Source: Prosthecobacter gellanilyticus
Lineage (GTDB): Bacteria; Verrucomicrobiota; Verrucomicrobiia; Verrucomicrobiales; Verrucomicrobiaceae
Length of the DNA: 61,849 nucleotides
NCBI RefSeq assembly: GCF_007992435.1
Contig: NZ_BKAG01000045.1
Span: 1 to 61,849, forward strand
Direction of reading: 5' to 3'
In this document: positions 34,041 through 40,606 of the stretch, one piece after another
How the letters are laid out: the number at the start of each line of letters is the position of its first letter
Position numbering within the stretch: position 1 is the first letter of the stretch
The notes under the pieces: model-generated
What the model saw: the letters and a program-made list of their open reading frames with translations, nothing else
The model's database searches: none
What the model was told of the DNA's origin: nothing
Translations under genes and position numbers: made by a program

Positions 34041-34409
34041 TCACCTCGGCGCCCCGTGCTCTTTGTCATAAGCCTCATTCCATTCGCGTAACTCACGCTG
34101 GCACTCCGCGCACACAAGCATCAGCGCCTCCTTCGGGTTCTTGGCATCAACCAAGCACCCGCCCTCCAGCGGTATGCCCGCATGCGGAAACCGCTTCCCG
34201 GTCGCCGCGCCACGCGCCCTCGTCCGCTCATTAAAGTCAGGCAGCCCATACATGATCGGCAAAGACTTCTTCTCCATCGCCACCTCATGCACCTCGCAGG
34301 TCGATGACCTCCCCTTTGTGTGATCCGCCACCTTCGTCGCACACCCGACGATGCCAAGCACGACCATCAACGGCAAAAACAGCGGAAACAAAGCTCGGTA
34401 AGATTTCAT
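34041..34409 (-). CDS. Hypothetical lipoprotein
   Basis: ATG 34409 (MKSYRALFPLFLPLMVV) gives a 122-aa protein with a lipobox LGIVGC near residue 24, so a lipid-anchored envelope protein is expected. The mature part has several Cys (STCEVHEVAM, GGCLVDAKN, LVCAECQRELREW) and the segment KSLPIMYGLP that recurs in small PVC lipoproteins. No enzymatic motif was recognised. It is the last of a run of leftward small genes. Confidence 0.68.
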   Translation of the reverse strand: MKSYRALFPLFLPLMVVLGIVGCATKVADHTKGRSSTCEVHEVAMEKKSLPIMYGLPDFNERTRARGAATGKRFPHAGIPLEGGCLVDAKNPKEALMLVCAECQRELREWNEAYDKEHGAPR

Positions 34410-34627
34410 AACGTGAAGGGACAACGGACAGCTCAACTCCTAAATCAGGACTTCGGCCTCAAGATTCATCTACGTCCCGACCTGCGAAGCAGCAACGCCG
34501 CACCCGCAAACAAAAGCGCAAACACCGAGCTCAGCAAAACACCCACTCCGCCCCCGGCGACTCATCCCACCGTAAAGCGAACTTCCAAGTTCGCTCAGGC
34601 GAATCCTAAAGATCGAATCTCTTACCT

Positions 34628-35158
34628 TCATTGGATAAGCCCCCTTTCACAAACCTCCCGAAGATAGCTCTCGATCTTCTGCTCCCTCCCGGGATACGCA
34701 CGGTCCCCAACCGCCATGATGCCATTCGCTATCCATAGCATTCCATAGGCCGCTAATGGCATGACAATCGTCCAGACGAAGAACAAAGCCATGAGAACAA
34801 GCGCGCCGCACCAGAAGCCGTGAAAAATTTGCACCAACAAATGGTGTGACATGCGCCCCCGGATCCGCGAACCCTCGGGTGTTGCCTCCACCTGGCCGTG
34901 AAAGACAGGCATGAAACTATCCCGAAACATGCCCATGGCCCAGTAAACACGGAGGCTTGAACCTCGCACATAGCCCGCAGGTCCATGATAGTCCCAAGAA
35001 CTCGAATGGAGACCCGCACGGCAACGTTCGAGCAGGTCGCTTTCAGAAGCCGTGGAATGAAAGGTGATCTCTGACTTTTTGCTGAAGAAAGCTCGGATCC
35101 TGGGAGGCACCCATTTCAGCCATTTTGAGTTAAAAAAGCTCATCTGAATATCCATCAT
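34628..35158 (-). CDS. Hypothetical membrane protein
   Basis: A 176-aa protein with a soluble N-terminal half (SEITFHSTASESDLLERCRA, then SLRVYWAMGMFRDSF and a G-x-x-x-x-x-GSRIRGRM patch) and a hydrophobic C-terminal half, with two helices around GALVLMALFFVWTIVMPLAA. The pattern of a beta-rich stretch followed by RIRGRM and membrane helices resembles small bacterial membrane proteins of unknown function. It is 13 bp downstream of the next leftward membrane gene, so probably in one transcript with it. Confidence 0.6.
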   Translation of the reverse strand: MMDIQMSFFNSKWLKWVPPRIRAFFSKKSEITFHSTASESDLLERCRAGLHSSSWDYHGPAGYVRGSSLRVYWAMGMFRDSFMPVFHGQVEATPEGSRIRGRMSHHLLVQIFHGFWCGALVLMALFFVWTIVMPLAAYGMLWIANGIMAVGDRAYPGREQKIESYLREVCERGLIQ

Positions 35159-35171
35159 GGTAAAAATAGCG

Positions 35172-35513
35172 TCACTCGCGCCCCCTCTTCAGCGCATACG
35201 CTTTCAACTCCCCCGACAAAACCAACAGCAGGACAAATCCGGCAAACACTGTGAGCACGCAAAGCACCGCTCCCCAGAAACTACCGGTCGGCTCCGAGCG
35301 CATCCATCTCGAGGTGAAGCCGCCTAACAAACTGAGCGGTCCTATCAGCGCCCCAAGCAAGCCGACATAGTAGCCAATGTCTCCAAGCCTCCAAAGCAGC
35401 GCAAGAAACCACCGCTTCCGCTTTTTCAGCTCGACATACTCGGGGTAATCAAGGGACATGGTAAATGGTTCAACGAGTGTAGCTTCTACAACCGCAGACA
35501 TCAATAGCTCCAT
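35172..35513 (-). CDS. Hypothetical membrane protein
   Basis: The 113-aa product has two to three hydrophobic segments (YVGLLGALIGPLSLLGGF, VLCVLTVFAGFVLLLVLS) and a charged end (ELKAYALKRGRE). The start could be internal, at ATG 35459 (MSLDYPEYVELKKRKRWF), which begins before the first helix. No family recognised. It is placed between two other small membrane genes on the same strand with gaps of only 12-13 bp, which suggests an operon. Confidence 0.55.
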   Translation of the reverse strand: MELLMSAVVEATLVEPFTMSLDYPEYVELKKRKRWFLALLWRLGDIGYYVGLLGALIGPLSLLGGFTSRWMRSEPTGSFWGAVLCVLTVFAGFVLLLVLSGELKAYALKRGRE

Positions 35514-35525
35514 AAAAACCCAATT

Positions 35526-35789
35526 TCACGGCCACTCACCATCATACGACTCAGGATGCACCTCATCACTGACCGTTCCCCGAACCCCAAACGGCCAGAC
35601 CGACGGCAAAATCAGCCGCCGTTGCTTCTGCGCGTCCAGACGACTCAAACTGCGGCTGCCATCTCTCGCGGCGAACCTCCGCGCATGCCCCACACAAAGA
35701 CGGCCCAGCCCCCGATGCACCAGCCAAGCCATGTAGAGCAGCACCGGAACGCCGATCACGAAGACAAGGATCAAAAGCATGAGCGGCAT
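35526..35789 (-). CDS. Small hypothetical membrane protein
   Basis: I chose ATG 35789 (MPLMLLILVFVIGVPVLLYM), an N-terminal transmembrane helix, giving 87 aa; the frame extends to 35876. The short soluble tail is basic and ends EVHPESYDGEWP. It is 12 bp upstream of the next leftward gene and is likely the first gene of a three-gene membrane cluster (35789-34628). Function unknown. Confidence 0.5.
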   Translation of the reverse strand: MPLMLLILVFVIGVPVLLYMAWLVHRGLGRLCVGHARRFAARDGSRSLSRLDAQKQRRLILPSVWPFGVRGTVSDEVHPESYDGEWP

Positions 35790-35911
35790 AAGTCTGATGA
35801 AGCAGGGTGAACCGAAGCCACACCTCTGCTCAACATAACTCTGGCACAAGCCTGGCGCATAGGGGAAGCGCAACACTCAAGACTCCCGCACAATCCGCCA
35901 AACCAGCATTG

Positions 35912-36358
35912 TCACGGCTTGAGGTCGAGAGAGGCTTTGCCTGTCTCCATGTCAAAAGGAACCGAGCTATGAAGATGCGTCACCCACCATTTTCCATCCG
36001 TTTTGCGACAGCACACCGTGGCACGCCACCACATATCGATCGCTTGACCACCGGTCTGCGTGCCTTTCACATGGTTGAGACTGTGACAGAAACCCGTGTC
36101 TCCACTGGCGGTGACACTCAGGTCGTGAATCTCATACGTGAAAGCACCCTCCCACGATGAAAACCATTGGGTCGCTCGTTGCGCCACAGCATCGGCACCG
36201 GCGTATTGCATGGGGTTGATCAGGTCAAATGCGACGACATCTTCCGCATACTGCGCCGTCAGCGCGGCGGCATCTTTGTTCTGACAAGCGATGACCGTGC
36301 CTTCAATGAGTGCGCGTATCTCCCTCTCTTCCGTGGTGGGGATATCTTGTGACTTCAT
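35912..36358 (-). CDS. SnoaL-like / NTF2-fold protein (DUF4440 type)
   Basis: ATG 36358 (MKSQDIPTTEEREIRALIEG) gives 148 aa, normal for a single NTF2-like domain. The fold is indicated by the helix ALIEGTVIACQNKDAAALTA, then QYAEDVVAFDLINP, and the C-terminal sheet WWRATVCCRKTDGKWWVTH with LHSSVPFD. Related proteins include ketosteroid isomerases and many of unknown role; no catalytic residue can be fixed here. A longer open frame upstream overlaps the next gene and is not believable as protein. Confidence 0.78.
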   Translation of the reverse strand: MKSQDIPTTEEREIRALIEGTVIACQNKDAAALTAQYAEDVVAFDLINPMQYAGADAVAQRATQWFSSWEGAFTYEIHDLSVTASGDTGFCHSLNHVKGTQTGGQAIDMWWRATVCCRKTDGKWWVTHLHSSVPFDMETGKASLDLKP

Positions 36359-36399
36359 ACCCGGAGTTCGGATCTCGCCACCCTTCGGCCGGATCAATC

Positions 36400-36978
36400 T
36401 CACGCTACTCGCGACGCTTGACGCCGCACCATCCGCGCAACACGCCCACGATTCCACCGCTGCGTGATGAGCGGATAAAAATGCACCAGGAGCGTGATCA
36501 CCGCAAAAGCCAGCCCCACACTCCGATGACCAGTGCCGAAGAATCCCACCGACAACCCGAGCGTGATCACACCTCCGATCAAATGCGCCCCTTCCGCAAA
36601 GTTCATCTGCCGCAGCAACTCCTCGAGACTGGACCTGCGAATCGTCATCTTCATGCCCGGATTCAGCCAGCCTAACGGCGTGTGCTTTAATACCCAGCGG
36701 AACACATTCACCCCTACCCAGCGATACACCCGCCCCTCGCATTCCCAGCGCCTGAAACGAAACCGCCAGGGATCCATCCCCAGCAGAAACTTCTGCGCAA
36801 ACAGTCCCGTAACCCCCCCGATCACCCAGGTGAGCGAAGTCGCAAACATCACCGGATGCCCGTCCATGTCCGGCACCGAGATGATCATCCCCACCATCGC
36901 CAGCATGGAGAAGACCAACGAGGTCACGATCCACCTCGTGTGAGCCTTCGGATCAAGTTTCGTGCGCCATGCGTTCAT
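36400..36978 (-). CDS. Membrane protein, possibly CrtO-type acyltransferase-like
   Basis: The 192-aa protein has about four hydrophobic helices (WIVTSLVFSMLAMVGMIISV, WVIGGVTGLFAQKFLLG, IGGVITLGLSVGFFG, LAFAVITLLVHFYPLI). Between them lies FRRWECEGRVYRWVGVNVFR, WVLKHTPLG. This E-x-G-x-x-Y-x-x-x-GV-x-x(F/W) pattern is reminiscent of the glycosyl-diaponeurosporenoate acyltransferase (CrtO) family, but no carotenoid genes are nearby. Treat the assignment as a hint. It is 41 bp upstream of the SnoaL-like gene on the same strand. Confidence 0.55.
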   Translation of the reverse strand: MNAWRTKLDPKAHTRWIVTSLVFSMLAMVGMIISVPDMDGHPVMFATSLTWVIGGVTGLFAQKFLLGMDPWRFRFRRWECEGRVYRWVGVNVFRWVLKHTPLGWLNPGMKMTIRRSSLEELLRQMNFAEGAHLIGGVITLGLSVGFFGTGHRSVGLAFAVITLLVHFYPLITQRWNRGRVARMVRRQASRVA

Positions 36979-37014
36979 ACGGGAATGGTGCGTGCCTAAG
37001 CTGTGCCGACATGG

Positions 37015-37383
37015 CTAAGCGTCCGATATCTCATCGAGATATTTGACCATCCAATCTTCGTATGTCAGCCATCCTTCCTCGGCCCAGTCATCGGGAACTG
37101 TTTCATGCCAGATCGATGCAGCTCGCTCATCCTGTGGTCGAATAATCCACACCTCTTGCAGTCTTGGAGAAAAGCCGAACGGGAAGTAACGGGCAAAAAG
37201 ATCGGATGGCTCATCAAAGAATGATTTCCACGCTTCTCGAATCTGCTCTGGATGATAAATCTCGTGGCCCTCGTCAATCCGCCCGTATCCAAGCTCGACC
37301 AGGAGCTTTCTGTACATACCAGGGATCGTCACTTGCATTCTCGATTCCATGAGGTCGATTTCTGGGTTACTTACTGTAGTCAT
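37015..37383 (-). CDS. SMI1/KNR4 (SUKH) family protein
   Basis: The 122-aa product matches the SUKH fold: IDLMESRMQVTIPGMYRKLL, VELGYGRIDEGHEIYHPEQI, then FPFGFSPRLQEVWIIRP (usually FGSDGGGE in relatives) and a final WLTYEDWMVKYLDE. SUKH proteins are often immunity partners of secreted nuclease toxins, but many are orphans. No toxin gene is adjacent here, so a housekeeping or remnant immunity role cannot be separated. It is a single gene. Confidence 0.78.
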   Translation of the reverse strand: MTTVSNPEIDLMESRMQVTIPGMYRKLLVELGYGRIDEGHEIYHPEQIREAWKSFFDEPSDLFARYFPFGFSPRLQEVWIIRPQDERAASIWHETVPDDWAEEGWLTYEDWMVKYLDEISDA

Positions 37384-37495
37384 GATGATCGTGTCCCGAG
37401 GACCTAACTGATTGATGGCGACAAAAGGTCAAGCGCGTCAACGGCTTGATGGAAAGACACACTTTAAACAGCCCTCGCGCTTAGGCTTTCAATGG

Positions 37496-38269
37496 TTAGG
37501 GTTCCTTTGCTGTCCGGATCTGCCCCAGCGCCGGCCCCGCCGCGCTCACGCCACCAATGCGGTTCCGAAACTCATACACATCCGCCCGATACAGCGTCTG
37601 CTCACGCCACAGTGGTTTGTCGCCATCAATGTAACCCGTGGCGATGATGAGAAAGCACGCCGTGCCCACCGGCACCTTCAAACGTGAGGCCTGCGCCTTC
37701 GTGGCATTCACCGCGTGGATGATCTCCTCGGCACCAGACAGCGTCAGCTGGCACTTCGTGGTCCAGAAGCCATACAGCGAGCCTTTCGCATCGGTCTTCG
37801 TCATGCCGGGGCAGTGCCGCGCGATGACATAGCGATGCTCATAGATCACCGGCAGCCCGTCCGCCAGGCGCACGCGCTCCAGATGCAGCAGCGGTTCTTG
37901 GGCGGAAACTTGCAGGGCGGTGGTTACATCCGCCGATGCCTCCGCGGCCTTGAGCTTTTGAAAGGTGATGACCTCCGTGCCGGGCTTGCGCCCCACCGCA
38001 CGCGCCTTGTCGGTGAAGCTCACGAGGCGCTGCAGATCATAATCCAGCACGCTCTCCCGCACAAAGGTGCCCGCTCCCTGGCGGAACTCCAGCAGACCTT
38101 CGGACACCAGGCTGCTCAGGGCCTTGTTCGCCGTCGGGCGGCTAGTCTCGAAGAGCGCCGCGATCTCGCGTTCCGTCAGAAACTTCGCCCCGGGCGCGAA
38201 GTTACGGCTGCGGATCAAGGTCCGGAGCTTCTCGATGAGCTGCTGGTGAAAGGTGGCGTCCTTTGGCAT
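37496..38269 (-). CDS. GntR/HutC-type transcriptional regulator
   Basis: Regulator with an N-terminal winged helix (about 5-75: QLIEKLRTLIRSRNFAPGAK, LTEREIAALFETSRPTANKA, LVSEGLLEFRQGAGTFV) and a C-terminal UTRA ligand domain (about 95-240: LLHLERVRLADGLPVIYEHR). ATG 38269 gives 257 aa; a GTG at 38287 in frame is an alternative. It is divergent from deoC, with two identical palindromes between them, so it most likely represses deoC and perhaps itself. The effector is unknown; deoxyribose-phosphate or a related sugar phosphate is a natural guess. Confidence 0.9.
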   Translation of the reverse strand: MPKDATFHQQLIEKLRTLIRSRNFAPGAKFLTEREIAALFETSRPTANKALSSLVSEGLLEFRQGAGTFVRESVLDYDLQRLVSFTDKARAVGRKPGTEVITFQKLKAAEASADVTTALQVSAQEPLLHLERVRLADGLPVIYEHRYVIARHCPGMTKTDAKGSLYGFWTTKCQLTLSGAEEIIHAVNATKAQASRLKVPVGTACFLIIATGYIDGDKPLWREQTLYRADVYEFRNRIGGVSAAGPALGQIRTAKEP

Positions 38270-38308
38270 GGATGGATGAAGAGACACAGCTTCGCGACAA
38301 AATGCGCT

Positions 38309-38337
38309 TTGACAAGTGGCTAAGCCAATTCATAACG
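38309..38337 (+). promoter_or_regulatory. Candidate deoC promoter
   Basis: TTGACA (38309-38314) is a perfect -35 box, followed after 16-17 bp by CATAAC/ATAACG as a weak -10. One operator lies between the boxes and the second directly downstream, as expected for repression. Confidence 0.55.
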
Positions 38338-38348
38338 TGGCTAAGCCA
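38317..38348. promoter_or_regulatory. Two identical operators TGGCTAAGCCA
   Basis: The 11-bp palindrome TGGCTAAGCCA occurs at 38317-38327 and 38338-38348, exactly 21 bp apart, so both face the same side of the helix. They overlap the candidate deoC promoter in the gap between the GntR gene and deoC. Binding by the GntR protein is inferred from position. Confidence 0.85.
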
Positions 38349-38371
38349 CTTTCTTCACCCCCCCTTTCCTC

Positions 38372-39154
38372 ATGAAATACAGCTACTCCGACCTCGCCAA
38401 GATGATCGACCACAGCCTCCTGCATCCCGCCATGACGGACGCGGACCTCGAGGCAGGCTGCAAGCTCGCCGCGAAGTATCAGGTGGCCTCTGTGTGCATC
38501 AAGCCCTACGCCGTGAAGCAGGCCGTGGAGTGGCTGCAGGGCTCCGGCGTGCTCGTCGGCTGCGTCATCGGCTTCCCGCAGGGCAACAGCACCACCGAAT
38601 CCAAGCGCTACGAAACCCAGCTCGCCTGCCAGGACGGCGCGAACGAGATCGACATGGTCATCAATGTCGGCAAGGCCCTCAGCGGCGATTGGACCTACGT
38701 GGAGGCCGATGTGAAGGCTGTCAGCGATGAGGCCCACAAGCACGGTGCAAAAGTAAAGGTCATCTTTGAAAACGACTACCTCACCGCCGGTGGCGCCGGT
38801 CTCTCCAGCGATGATTTCAAGCGCAAGCTCTGTGAGATCTGCGAGCGTGCCGGAGCGGACTGGGTCAAAACCAGCACCGGCTACGGCTTCGTGAAGCAGG
38901 CGGATGGCAGCTACAACTACAAAGGCGCCACCGAGCACGACCTCGCCCTTATGCGCGCCAGCTGCAGCCCCAAGGTGCAGGTCAAAGCCGCCGGTGGCGT
39001 GCGTGATCTCGACGGCCTCATCCGCGTCCGCGACCTCGGCGGTACCCGCTGCGGCGCCACCGCCACCGCCGCCATGATGGACGACTACCGCAAGCGCGAA
39101 GCCGCTGGCGAGACCGGCGAAACCGCCGGAAAGATCGGCTCCGGCGGTTACTAA
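38372..39154 (+). CDS. deoC: Deoxyribose-phosphate aldolase
   Basis: Cleaves 2-deoxyribose-5-phosphate into glyceraldehyde-3-P and acetaldehyde. The 260-aa protein has KMIDHSLLHPAMTDADLE at the start, GCVIGFPQGNSTTESKRYE, EIDMVINVGK, the Schiff-base lysine in ADWVKTSTGYG and the phosphate-binding VKAAGGVRDLD. It is longer than the short bacterial DeoC, with a charged C-terminal extension (KREAAGETGETAGKIGSGGY). The promoter and paired operators upstream suggest control by the divergent GntR protein. Confidence 0.94.
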   Translation: MKYSYSDLAKMIDHSLLHPAMTDADLEAGCKLAAKYQVASVCIKPYAVKQAVEWLQGSGVLVGCVIGFPQGNSTTESKRYETQLACQDGANEIDMVINVGKALSGDWTYVEADVKAVSDEAHKHGAKVKVIFENDYLTAGGAGLSSDDFKRKLCEICERAGADWVKTSTGYGFVKQADGSYNYKGATEHDLALMRASCSPKVQVKAAGGVRDLDGLIRVRDLGGTRCGATATAAMMDDYRKREAAGETGETAGKIGSGGY

Positions 39155-39497
39155 ATAGGCCACCCAAACCCCCGTCAGGGACGCGCTCCGTTCTCCGTAG
39201 CATGACTGCGGAGGATGAATGCTGCGCGTCCGACTTTTTCCTGCCGCTCTCTCCCGACCTCCACCAACCCCATCCGTCCCCTCTTTCGAGCCGGAGGCTC
39301 GACGGCTTGTAGCCGGTGGTGAAGCGAGCGAAGCTTGCGAGAACCACCGGAAATCGCCGCACACACCTCTCAGCTCAGCACGCGCCCCGGAGGGACGCTG
39401 GAAGCTAACGCAAGCATCCAAAACCTCTCCCTTCCCAGGCACCCCCGCCAAGAAATCACTGGCACGCCCCACCACCGGCGCATAACTCCCCTCGTTC
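39155..39497. other. deoC-pdxA intergenic region, mostly repeat
   Basis: 343 bp without a supportable gene. The centre is dispersed repeat family B (39287-39403). If deoC and pdxA share a transcript, this repeat lies within it. Confidence 0.5.
39287..39403 (+). repeat. Dispersed repeat family B, copy 2
   Basis: CGAGCCGGAGGCTCGA, TAGCCGGTGGTGAAGCGAGC, GCGAGAACCACCGGAAA, CACACACCTCT and CCCGGAGGGACGCTGGAAG follow in the same order as at 18538-18654, with the same length of about 117 bp. Confidence 0.75.
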
Positions 39498-40490
39498 ATG
39501 CCCAAGCCACTCATCGCCGTCACCATGGGCGACCCTGCCGGGGTCGGCCCTGAAGTCTGCCTGCAACTCCTCGCCAACGAAGCCGTGCGCGAAATCGCCA
39601 CGCCGGTCATCTTTGGCGATGCGCGCCTGCTTTCCCGCTGCGCCCGCCTGACCAGTCTTCCTGCCCCGAAGCGCATCATCTCAGAGATCGAGTGGGCCGA
39701 GAAATACAGCAGCATCGACGAGCCCGCCGTGCTCGACATCTTCGGCTTTGACGCCACCGACTTCACCCCGGGCAAGGTCAGCGCCAAAACCGGCGCCGCC
39801 GGTTATCGCTATGTCGAGAAGAGCATCGAAGCCGCGCTCGCCAAGCAAGTCGCCGCCGTCGCCACCGCTCCGCTGAACAAAGAAGCACTGCACGCCGCAG
39901 GCATCACCTATCCGGGTCACACGGAGATGTTCGCGGAGAAGATGGCCTCCGAGCGCTCCTGCATGACCTTCTACTCCGAGGAGATGATCTGCTCCCTCGT
40001 CACCGTGCACATCGGTTACCAGGATGTCGTCCCCGCACTCACCACTCAGCGCATTCTGGATGTCATCGAGCTCACTGTGGACTCTGTGAAACGCGTCAAG
40101 GGAAGAGCACCAAAAATCGCCGTCTGCGGCCTCAATCCGCATGCTGGCGAGAACGGTCTCTTCGGCCGCAACGAGGAAGAAACCATCATCGCTCCTGCCA
40201 TCGCCGCCGCGAGAGCCAAGGGCATCCAGATCGAAGGTCCGCTGCCACCCGACACCGCCTTCATCGCCACCAAGCGCCGCACCGTCGATGCCTACATCTG
40301 CATGTATCACGACCAGGCGCTCATTCCGCTGAAAGCACTCGCCTTCGACACCGCCGTGAACACCACGCTCGGCCTCCCCGTCCCGCGCACCAGTGTCGAT
40401 CACGGTACTGCCTGTGACATCGCCTGGCAGGGCAAGGCGAACGGCACCAGCCTCGTCGAAGCCGTGAAGCTCGCCGCAAAAATGGCCTGA
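39498..40490 (+). CDS. pdxA: 4-hydroxythreonine-4-phosphate dehydrogenase
   Basis: NAD-dependent oxidation of 4-phosphohydroxy-L-threonine in pyridoxal phosphate synthesis. The 330-aa product starts MPKPLIAVTMGDPAGVGPEV and contains ATAPLNKEALHAAGITYPGH (His metal ligand), CGLNPHAGENGLFGRNE, GPLPPDTAF, YHDQALIPLKAL and the C-terminal GLPVPRTSVDHGTA. These are the family's metal and substrate sites. PdxA2 paralogues in sugar-acid catabolism look alike. The preceding deoC/GntR cluster makes a catabolic role conceivable, but no kinase partner is present. Confidence 0.92.
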   Translation: MPKPLIAVTMGDPAGVGPEVCLQLLANEAVREIATPVIFGDARLLSRCARLTSLPAPKRIISEIEWAEKYSSIDEPAVLDIFGFDATDFTPGKVSAKTGAAGYRYVEKSIEAALAKQVAAVATAPLNKEALHAAGITYPGHTEMFAEKMASERSCMTFYSEEMICSLVTVHIGYQDVVPALTTQRILDVIELTVDSVKRVKGRAPKIAVCGLNPHAGENGLFGRNEEETIIAPAIAAARAKGIQIEGPLPPDTAFIATKRRTVDAYICMYHDQALIPLKALAFDTAVNTTLGLPVPRTSVDHGTACDIAWQGKANGTSLVEAVKLAAKMA

Positions 40491-40492
40491 TC

Positions 40493-40517
40493 GTACAACC
40501 CCATTCCAATGGGGTTG
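40493..40517 (+). repeat. REP palindrome, copy 7 (CAACCCC form)
   Basis: GTAC plus CAACCCCATT / AATGGGGTTG, CC loop. It lies 2 bp after the pdxA stop and is followed by CATCCCG, as is copy 8. Confidence 0.9.
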
Positions 40518-40606
40518 CATCCCGATCCACCCACAAGCCGGAAGCTCCTCAAAGGCATCTTCTGAACCATGGACAGCCTCATCCCGACCACCTATGAGTG
40601 GCCGCG

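Noticed and set aside
35912..36934. A 340-codon reading of the SnoaL-like gene from a start at 36934
   Set aside because: The first 190 codons overlap the membrane protein gene at 36400-36978 on the same strand in another frame and have no protein character. ATG 36358 gives a complete NTF2-type domain.
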